NCBI GenBank assembly: GCA_910577395.1
Contig: CAJTLG010000005.1
Location: 1-64,000, forward strand
Length of the DNA: 64,000 bases
Direction: 5' to 3'
From: an uncultured Vampirovibrio sp.
Lineage (GTDB): Bacteria; Cyanobacteriota; Vampirovibrionia; Gastranaerophilales; Gastranaerophilaceae
The notes beneath the pieces were generated by a model. The model was not told where the DNA came from. It did no database searches and was given only the letters and a program-made list of their open reading frames with translations. How positions within the stretch are numbered: position 1 is the stretch's first letter; each line of letters starts with the position of its first letter. The position numbers and the translations under genes were made by a program. Positions 1 to 6,625 of this stretch are shown piece by piece.

Positions 1-54
1 GGTAATGGAGCATCTGGTATGGTTATTATTGAATATACTGTACAGCCGAGGTAG
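1..54 (+). CDS. C-terminal end of a glycine-rich protein (partial)
   Basis: The window opens inside a reading frame that ends at TAG 52-54. Only 17 residues are visible, NGASGMVIIEYTVQPR preceded by Gly. The ending resembles that of the giant prepilin at 6626-9244 (GADGMGGYVYIYFGEW), so this is probably the end of a related glycine-rich surface or prepilin-like protein. A terminator follows. The assignment rests on a short tail only. Confidence 0.5.
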   Translation, partial: GNGASGMVIIEYTVQPR

Positions 55-79
55 GAGATTTTAGATAAAACAACATTTT

Positions 80-119
80 GGGGCACATTAATTTTGTAAC
101 CTAGTGTGCCTCTTTTTTT
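80..119 (+). terminator. Intrinsic terminator
   Basis: An 8-bp stem (80-87 with 105-112, core GGCACA/TGTGCC) is followed by seven T residues. It lies 26 bases after the stop of the glycine-rich protein. Confidence 0.75.
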
Positions 120-145
120 ATGCGCAAATAATAAACATTGTAACC

Positions 146-1510
146 TTATTTTTTTAACGCTTTGATTTCATTTTGTAATTTTTGCAGTTTCAATTCAAGT
201 GTTTTTTCAGAAATTTTATTATTCAGCAATATTTCTTCAAGTGTTTTATTTAATGTATCATTTATTGCTTTTTTATTATTATAGCCAAAATCTTTCTGTG
301 TTAAAAAGTTCAGCTGACTTGCCCCTATGCAGCGGGATTTTTCAATAATGTCATCATCACATTCTATAAAATAGTCGTCAAAAAGCACTTCAATATTTGC
401 CGGTAGTGTATTAGTAAGTTTTGCAAATTTTAGTTGGTTTTCTTTATTTGTAAGTAGAAGTGCAAATTCTTTTGCAAGCTGTTTTTGTTTTGCATTTTTA
501 GGAATTACAAAATTCATTAAACCTACATCATATTTACCGTCAGGGGATGTCAATTGATTTGTAATTTCAGAATTTTCATACACATCAGGGGCATTTTCTT
601 TAATCATTTTAATAAAATTTGCCCCGGCAACTATAAATACAGCATTTTTTGCCATATATTTTTCTATCATTTCCCTATGATTAAGAGTAAGAGTGTCTTT
701 TGGCAAATATCCTTTTTTATACATATCATCAAACATCTGCACAACATGAAAAAGTGCTGCAAAATCTTGTTCATTCTCAAAATCTGAAATATCATATTTA
801 TTTAAAATTTTTGCAAAAGTATCATTTTCATTAAGATTTAAAACGATTGATGATTTATCGGTACAATTCTTAATTTCCGAAGACATACTGTAAACATCTT
901 CATAGCTTGTTACCACAGGATAATCACTATTAAAACATCCGTCCAATATTTTTTCATTATAAACGGTTACAGGACTTGTGGCATAAAACGGCAGAGCAAA
1001 GATTTTACCGTTATATCTAAGCTTATTGATTAATTCAGGATGAAAATTTTCTGTTTCTTCTTCCGTAAAATATTCTAAAATACCCTTTTGTGCTAAAAGA
1101 GAAGAAAAATCAGGATTTAAATTAATTAAATCAGGGGGGTTACCCGATAAAACAGATGCAAGGGTGCGCTTTTGGGCCTCAGCAATTGGTATATCCACCC
1201 AAACGATTTCAATATCAGGGTGCAATTTTTTGAATGTTTCTATATTTTCATCTATAAAACGTCCTGCAGGGGCTTTTAATTGAATTGTCCAAAATGTAAA
1301 TACTGGTGGTTTTTCTTTTTTTATAAAAATATTTTTGAAAAAGTTTTTAAAGTTTGGTATTTGAGACACATCACGATAGCATCCTCCGGGAAGTATTCCC
1401 TGCACCGATGTTTTTGCAGCAATATTTTTTTTATAAATATAATAACCGCCTGCTGTGGCTCCGCTAATCAGACAAATTAAAACCGGTATTATTAAAATCT
1501 TTTTCATCAT
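146..1510 (-). CDS. Extracellular solute-binding protein, family 1 (orphan)
   Basis: A 454-residue protein resembling sugar-type ABC transporter substrate-binding proteins: the N-terminal lobe has an FTFW start and a 'FKKLHPDIEIVWVDIP' segment, then 'NPPDLINL', typical of this family. The N-terminus carries a hydrophobic segment (about residues 4-26) without a lipobox Cys, so it is probably membrane-anchored or a cleaved export signal. The C-terminus is Lys/Leu-rich and probably coiled coil. No permease or ATPase gene is adjacent. A TTG at 1525 would extend the protein by five residues, but ATG at 1510 (or 1507) is preferred because it sits 6 bases after a TATAAT box. It is divergent from rarA. 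The ligand is unknown. Confidence 0.7.
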   Translation of the reverse strand: MMKKILIIPVLICLISGATAGGYYIYKKNIAAKTSVQGILPGGCYRDVSQIPNFKNFFKNIFIKKEKPPVFTFWTIQLKAPAGRFIDENIETFKKLHPDIEIVWVDIPIAEAQKRTLASVLSGNPPDLINLNPDFSSLLAQKGILEYFTEEETENFHPELINKLRYNGKIFALPFYATSPVTVYNEKILDGCFNSDYPVVTSYEDVYSMSSEIKNCTDKSSIVLNLNENDTFAKILNKYDISDFENEQDFAALFHVVQMFDDMYKKGYLPKDTLTLNHREMIEKYMAKNAVFIVAGANFIKMIKENAPDVYENSEITNQLTSPDGKYDVGLMNFVIPKNAKQKQLAKEFALLLTNKENQLKFAKLTNTLPANIEVLFDDYFIECDDDIIEKSRCIGASQLNFLTQKDFGYNNKKAINDTLNKTLEEILLNNKISEKTLELKLQKLQNEIKALKK

Positions 1511-1522
1511 GATAAAATTATA
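1511..1522 (-). promoter_or_regulatory. -10 box of a predicted leaderless promoter (solute-binding protein)
   Basis: TATAAT on the minus strand (1522 to 1517) is followed by six bases and then ATG at 1510. No Shine-Dalgarno sequence fits between them. Transcription starting at the usual distance would begin at or next to the A of the start codon. Confidence 0.55.
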
Positions 1523-1524
1523 CA
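1513..1524 (+). promoter_or_regulatory. -10 box of a predicted leaderless promoter (rarA)
   Basis: TAAAAT at 1513-1518 is followed by six bases and ATG at 1525. It overlaps the opposite-strand TATAAT (1517-1522) by two bases, so the two divergent promoters probably compete. No clear -35 box was seen. Confidence 0.5.
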
Positions 1525-2766
1525 ATGAATTTATTTGATAATTTAGAAGAAAATAATAAGCAAACCCCTTTGGCTGCGCTATTGCGGCCTAAAAATTTAG
1601 ATGAATTTTTGGGACAGACAAACGTTATAAATGAAAACTCGCCAATAAACAATCTTTTAAAGGCAAAAAGATTGTTTTCGCTTATTCTTTGGGGCCCGCC
1701 GGGTTGCGGAAAAACAACCCTTGCAAGGCTTATAGCTAATTATCATAACGCAAATTTTTTAGAGCTTTCAGCTGTAACATCAGGCGTAAAGGATGTTAAG
1801 GATGCTGTAATAAATGCCAAAGAAAATCTTAGAAACGGGGCACGCACAATTTTATTTATAGATGAAATACACAGATATTCTAAAACCCAGCAGGATGCAC
1901 TTTTACCGCATATTGAAAACGGCACTTTTCACCTTATCGGCTCAACCACAGAAAATCCTTCTTTTCAGGTGGTGCCTGCACTTTTAAGCCGTGTGCAAGT
2001 GATTATGCTAAACCGGATTGATGAAACAAGTATTCGAAAAATTATTGAAAAGGGATTTAATTATCTAAAACAACATTATTCTGATATGTCCGTCACCATT
2101 GATAATAAGGCAATAGATGTAATTGCAAGTTTGTCTTTCGGGGATGCAAGATATGCCCTGAATACTGTTGAAAATTCGTATTTTGCAGCATATGGGGACG
2201 GTAAAAACAAAAATGCAGTTGTAGATAAAAAGATTGTAGAAGATTTACTACAAAAAAATACAACAAGATACGACAGACAAGGACACTACGATTGTCTTTC
2301 CGCTTATCAAAAATCTATGAGGGGTTCAGATGCTGATGCCGCTATATACTATCTTGCTAAAATGCTTGCTAACGGGGAAGACCCAAGAATTATAGCAAGG
2401 AGATTAATTGTTTGTGCAAGTGAGGATGTAGGCAACGCTGATTTCAGAGCATTTTTGATTGCAGAAGCTGCACTAAAGGCAGCGGAAACCCTCGGAATGC
2501 CCGAATGCAGGATAGCACTTGCACAGGCAACGGAATTTGTTGCGCGCGCCAAAAAATCCAACAGAGCTATTATGGCTGTGGATGAGGCAATGGCCGATAT
2601 TCAAAACGGTCTTGATTTTCCGCCACCAATGCACCTACGAGATGCCCATTATAAAGATGCAAAAAAATACGGTTTTGGAGAAGGGTATGTATATACACAT
2701 AACAGTCCCGAATATGAACAACAGTTTATGCCTGATAAGTTAAAGGATAAAAAATATTTTCATTAA
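1525..2766 (+). CDS. rarA: Replication-associated recombination protein A (RarA/MgsA AAA+ ATPase)
   Basis: A 413-residue AAA+ ATPase of the RarA/MgsA/WRNIP1 family, which acts at stalled replication forks. Walker A is GPPGCGKTT at residues 57-65 and Walker B is IDEIHR at 112-117. A sensor-like 'GSTTENPSF' follows, and the C-terminal tetramerisation/MgsA_C region contains 'RIIARRLIVCASEDVG' and 'PPPMHLRDAHY'. The length is normal for the family. It is divergently oriented to the solute-binding protein gene and appears to be transcribed alone. Family assignment is confident. Confidence 0.93.
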   Translation: MNLFDNLEENNKQTPLAALLRPKNLDEFLGQTNVINENSPINNLLKAKRLFSLILWGPPGCGKTTLARLIANYHNANFLELSAVTSGVKDVKDAVINAKENLRNGARTILFIDEIHRYSKTQQDALLPHIENGTFHLIGSTTENPSFQVVPALLSRVQVIMLNRIDETSIRKIIEKGFNYLKQHYSDMSVTIDNKAIDVIASLSFGDARYALNTVENSYFAAYGDGKNKNAVVDKKIVEDLLQKNTTRYDRQGHYDCLSAYQKSMRGSDADAAIYYLAKMLANGEDPRIIARRLIVCASEDVGNADFRAFLIAEAALKAAETLGMPECRIALAQATEFVARAKKSNRAIMAVDEAMADIQNGLDFPPPMHLRDAHYKDAKKYGFGEGYVYTHNSPEYEQQFMPDKLKDKKYFH

Positions 2767-2780
2767 TTTACATTTTGTTG

Positions 2781-2822
2781 TATAATAAATGATACATGTT
2801 TTGTAACAAAGTGTTACAAAAC
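2781..2822 (+). promoter_or_regulatory. Promoter and 5' leader hairpin
   Basis: A TATAAT box at 2781-2786 is followed by an 11-bp perfect inverted repeat with a 3-base loop (2798-2808 with 2812-2822, core GTTTTGTAACA/TGTTACAAAAC). No T-tract follows, so it is not a typical terminator. It lies at the expected 5' end of the transcript for the gene at 2890 and could be a stability hairpin or an operator. Confidence 0.5.
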
Positions 2823-2889
2823 TTCATGAAATTAGCAATATTTTATCTTCACGCATTTTATTTTTAGTGTGTGAAAGGAAGTGACGATT

Positions 2890-3933
2890 ATGGCATCAGT
2901 TAATGCAATTAATTCACAGGTAAGTTTTGGACGCCGTATAAGAACCGGTGAAGACTCTAAGAAGGTTTCTCACAAGGTAATTGATAAAGTATACGATAAA
3001 TATATAAATACCATAAATGATAAATATGATATTGATTATGCAAATGAAAGTCCTGCAAGAAGAAAAATGGCAAATCAAGACTTTTTAGCAGAAAAAGCTT
3101 TTTGTATCGGCGCCGGAATGCTTGCTTTTATGCTTTTCTTAACTAAGGGCAGAAATGTATTTAACGGTATTGCACCTGCTGTTGAAACTACAGGCAAAAA
3201 ATTATTAAACAAGGGTGCAAGCACACTTGATTCTAATCATAAACCGGCTCAGGGTATAGGCTCTTGGACGGCAGACAGATTGAAAAGAACTGTTTTTGCA
3301 GCAAAAATAAATGGTGAAAATAAAATTATAAACAATGCCGTAGGTGATATTATCAGAAGGGCTGAAAAAGATGGTTCTTTAGAAATTACAGAAAAACTAA
3401 TTAGACAATTGGAAGAAATATCTGTAAACGGTAGAAAAATTGGCAATAAAGAATTAGCTGCAGCATTAAATAAAAATCTTGGTGAAACTATGGATATAGC
3501 TGATGTTGACAAATTGGTTTCCAAACATCAGGCAAGGCTTTTTGGAAACAGTGTAGTATATGGCGAAGTTGATAAAAACAGTAGGTTACACAAGCTTTTA
3601 AGCAAAATATTCAAAAATGAAGAGCAATTGCAAAATATTGAAAACAAACTTGGAAACGGGTTTGGTATTAAAAATGGCAATGAAGCTGCAGAGGCTGTTA
3701 TTGCGGGCGGTACCGCAATAGGTGCAGGTGCAAATGCCTATGACAAAGCTGATTACTTTACAGATATGAATGATGATGCTATAGGCGGATTTATATCAGA
3801 AGAAGACCAGGGAAAAATTAGAGACTTTCAGGACACTGCCAGAGCAGCAAAGAATGGCCACAGAAGGATTGGCGCAGATGATTTAGGCGCAATGGCACAA
3901 GTTTTAGGGTCTGTATTTGGTCTTGGCGCATAA
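2890..3933 (+). CDS. Hypothetical protein with N-terminal 'NAINSQVSFG' tag
   Basis: A 347-residue protein of no family I recognise. An upstream GTG at 2881 is open, but ATG 2890 is better placed behind AAGGAA. The N-terminus, MASVNAINSQVSFG, resembles the short tag found on other small proteins here. A hydrophobic stretch (about residues 74-86, 'GAGMLAFMLFLTKG') may be a membrane segment. The middle is Lys/Glu-rich and probably helical, and a Gly/Ala-rich stretch ('AGGTAIGAGANAY') lies near residue 280. It is followed 16 bases later by a 62-residue FG-tagged protein, so the two are likely co-transcribed. Confidence 0.75.
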   Translation: MASVNAINSQVSFGRRIRTGEDSKKVSHKVIDKVYDKYINTINDKYDIDYANESPARRKMANQDFLAEKAFCIGAGMLAFMLFLTKGRNVFNGIAPAVETTGKKLLNKGASTLDSNHKPAQGIGSWTADRLKRTVFAAKINGENKIINNAVGDIIRRAEKDGSLEITEKLIRQLEEISVNGRKIGNKELAAALNKNLGETMDIADVDKLVSKHQARLFGNSVVYGEVDKNSRLHKLLSKIFKNEEQLQNIENKLGNGFGIKNGNEAAEAVIAGGTAIGAGANAYDKADYFTDMNDDAIGGFISEEDQGKIRDFQDTARAAKNGHRRIGADDLGAMAQVLGSVFGLGA

Positions 3934-3949
3934 CCGGAGGAGGGAATTT

Positions 3950-4138
3950 ATGATTACTCCAATTCAATATGATTTAAATAATCCTCCTGCATTTGGTGCT
4001 TTAACCGTTGAACGAATAAGGGTGCCAAGAAAATCAAATTCTGCTGACAGTACAAGTTTTTCAGGAAATTATAAAACATTAGAAAAAAATCTAAATTTCA
4101 TACAAAAGCTTATTAAAAATTTCATACCAAAAGTATAA
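3950..4138 (+). CDS. Small hypothetical protein with FGA/SFSG motifs
   Basis: A 62-residue protein starting at ATG 3950 behind a strong GGAGGAGGG Shine-Dalgarno sequence; this rules out the longer open frame from 3917. It contains 'PAFGALTV' near the N-terminus and 'TSFSGNY' in the middle, and it ends in a basic, helical segment. It probably forms an operon with the upstream FG-tagged gene. The function is unknown. Confidence 0.7.
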   Translation: MITPIQYDLNNPPAFGALTVERIRVPRKSNSADSTSFSGNYKTLEKNLNFIQKLIKNFIPKV

Positions 4139-4164
4139 TTTGTGAAAGAAAACATTTTAGAAGA

Positions 4165-4193
4165 GAGGCTCTTTAAATAAAAAGGGCCTTTTT
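4165..4193 (+). terminator. Intrinsic terminator
   Basis: Stem AGGCTCTT (4166-4173) with AAGGGCCT (4182-4189), containing one G-U pair, loop of 8 bases, followed by T residues. It ends the operon of the two FG-tagged proteins. Confidence 0.7.
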
Positions 4194-4235
4194 ACCTTTC
4201 TAATAATATACTTATAAAACAAAAACTAAAAACTA

Positions 4236-4244
4236 TGCTATAAT
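4236..4244 (+). promoter_or_regulatory. Extended -10 promoter for the GH57 gene
   Basis: TGCTATAAT at 4236-4244 is a perfect extended -10 element. It leaves a leader of roughly 20 bases containing AAGGAAG before the GTG at 4272. The same TGCTATAAT occurs before nrdJ. Confidence 0.6.
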
Positions 4245-4271
4245 ACAGCTTGAAGGAAGTACACAGAAAAA

Positions 4272-6539
4272 GTGGTAAAAAAGTTAAATATAGCATTTAT
4301 TTGGCACTTTCATCAGCCTGTATATCAGGAAAATGATTTTGAAGATTTTTTAATGCCTTGGGTCAGGCTCCATGTTACAAAAGATTATTATGATATGCTT
4401 TGGCGAATTGAAAACTTTAAAAATATTCGCCTGAATTTTAATATTTCACCAATTTTAATTGATTCTGTTGAAAGATATCTGCAAGGTGCACATGATGTCC
4501 ATTCAAGGTTGCTTATAAGTGATATCAATGCTTTAAACAATGAAGATAAAAGCTTTATTTTGCAGCATTTTTTTGATGCAAATTATACAAATATGATTTT
4601 GAAAAGACCTTATTATGCCAATCTTTATAATAAAAGATATTCAAAAGATAATGTAAATACGGATATTTTTGATAATCAGGAATATGCCGATATAATGGCA
4701 AATTTTACTCTTTGTTGGATAGATAAAAAATTTATTGAACTTTTTCCAGACCTTAAATATTTATTAGAAAAAGAAAAAAATTATACCCTTGAAGACAGAC
4801 AAAAAATATTCAACATTCAGCTTGAAATATTTAAAAAATTACCGGATTTATATAAGAAATATCAAAAATTAAACAAGATTGAAATATCAACAAACCCCTT
4901 TTATCACCCGATTTTGCCACTATTGATTGATATTAGTGAAGATAAATATCAATATTCAGAAAATCTCCCGCCAAAATCCGCTCTTATGGAACAGGATGCA
5001 TATGAACAGGTTAAGAAAAGTCTTGATAAAGTTGAAGAATTTTTTGGAAAACGGCCAGACGGCATTTGGCTCCCTGAACAATGTATAAGCAAAAAAGCTG
5101 TAAATTTACTATCAAATCTTGGAGTAAAATGGACAGTTGCAGATGAAGGCATTCTTGCAAATTCAATTCAAAAAGAATTTACAAGGGATTTTGAAGGAAA
5201 CTTGGAAGACCCATTTGATTTATGTTTGAATTATAAGCTTAGTGACGGTTCAAATACAAATATAATATTTGCAGATTCATTTTTTGCAAACCTCGTAGGG
5301 TTTGGATATGGTAATTATGAAAGCGAGATTGCTGCAAATGATTTTTATGAAAAGATAAAGACCATTCAAAACAAACTTGAAAATTCACCAAAAGAAGAAC
5401 ATCTCTTGACTATTGCCATGGACGGGGAAAATTGTTGGGAGAGCTATACAAATGACGGGGACGAATTTTTAAATACTTTATATTCTTTAATTGAAAATGA
5501 CCCGAGTCTTGAAACTGTGCTTGTGAGTGATTTTCTTAAAAAATCCGACCCGGTTGTTTTGGATAATTTATCCTCAGGCAGTTGGATAAACAGGAATTTT
5601 GATTTATGGATAGGTGAACCTACAAAAAATGTAGCCTGGCTTTATCTTGATGAAACAAGAAATACCTTGGAAGAGGCTAAAATAAAACTTTTAAAAGAGG
5701 CAAAAACCACAAAAGCCAAAAAAGAGGTTGAAGAATTAACAGAAAAAGCAAAACGGGAAATATTTATTGCCCAAGGGTCTGATTGGTTTTGGTGGTATGG
5801 TGAGCCCAACGAATCCGGCAACGACCACATTTTTGATTATTTATTCAGGGCACATTTGAAAAATGTTTACAAAATACTGGGCGAACCACACCCGAATTAC
5901 CTTGATATACCATTAATTTCAATAGTTGGAAAACCTGTTAGAGAACCAAGAAATTTTATTACACCCGCAATAACTGGAACACATAATGAAAATATTGATA
6001 ATTGGGCAGATGCAGGGTACATATTCTTGCCTGACAGTCCTACTTTTTCTGCAGGAAAAACAATTAAAGGCATATATTACGGCAATGATGATAGTAATTT
6101 GTATTTTAAATTTGAAATAAACAAAAAAAATATTTCAAATATAAAAACATTTATCAGAAATCAAATATTTATATATTTCAGAAACGAAACCCAAAATGTT
6201 TTAAGCCCTGTAAGAACTGTTAGCAGAACCGAAAATATTTATCCGATTATGGAAAATCAATTTACCCATGAGATTAAATTTTCATTTAATGACAATGAAA
6301 TGCTTCCTGTTAACCTTTCTAAATCAACATTTGGGGGCCTGTGGATTTCACAGCTTATAAAAAAGACAAATTATGCATTTAAGGATACTATTGAAGTTGC
6401 AATTTCATTTGAAGATTTAGGTGTAAACCCCGGAGAAACTGTTGAATTTTGTATAATTGCAGCAACCAACGGCATTTTAAATGAAGTATATCCTCAAGAT
6501 ATTCTTTTGACATTATCAAGACAAGAGTTGTTGAAATAG
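4272..6539 (+). CDS. Glycoside hydrolase family 57 alpha-glucan enzyme
   Basis: A 755-residue GH57 protein (alpha-amylase, amylopullulanase or glucanotransferase-like), expected to act on glycogen or starch alpha-glucans. Visible conserved regions are HFHQP at residues 12-16, WLPEQC from 265, WTVADEG from 287, MDGENCWESY from about 383, and DWFWWYGE from 504. An all-beta C-terminal region follows (about 560-755). The start is GTG 4272 with AAGGAAG 12 bases upstream. No signal peptide is seen, so it is probably cytoplasmic. Substrate specificity within GH57 cannot be read from the sequence alone. Confidence 0.88.
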   Translation: MVKKLNIAFIWHFHQPVYQENDFEDFLMPWVRLHVTKDYYDMLWRIENFKNIRLNFNISPILIDSVERYLQGAHDVHSRLLISDINALNNEDKSFILQHFFDANYTNMILKRPYYANLYNKRYSKDNVNTDIFDNQEYADIMANFTLCWIDKKFIELFPDLKYLLEKEKNYTLEDRQKIFNIQLEIFKKLPDLYKKYQKLNKIEISTNPFYHPILPLLIDISEDKYQYSENLPPKSALMEQDAYEQVKKSLDKVEEFFGKRPDGIWLPEQCISKKAVNLLSNLGVKWTVADEGILANSIQKEFTRDFEGNLEDPFDLCLNYKLSDGSNTNIIFADSFFANLVGFGYGNYESEIAANDFYEKIKTIQNKLENSPKEEHLLTIAMDGENCWESYTNDGDEFLNTLYSLIENDPSLETVLVSDFLKKSDPVVLDNLSSGSWINRNFDLWIGEPTKNVAWLYLDETRNTLEEAKIKLLKEAKTTKAKKEVEELTEKAKREIFIAQGSDWFWWYGEPNESGNDHIFDYLFRAHLKNVYKILGEPHPNYLDIPLISIVGKPVREPRNFITPAITGTHNENIDNWADAGYIFLPDSPTFSAGKTIKGIYYGNDDSNLYFKFEINKKNISNIKTFIRNQIFIYFRNETQNVLSPVRTVSRTENIYPIMENQFTHEIKFSFNDNEMLPVNLSKSTFGGLWISQLIKKTNYAFKDTIEVAISFEDLGVNPGETVEFCIIAATNGILNEVYPQDILLTLSRQELLK

Positions 6540-6625
6540 AAAATCGAATATGCTATATTCATAGATAATAAAAATTGTTTTATCTAATTTAGAAATTGTT
6601 TTATCGTAAAAAAGGTTACAAATTT

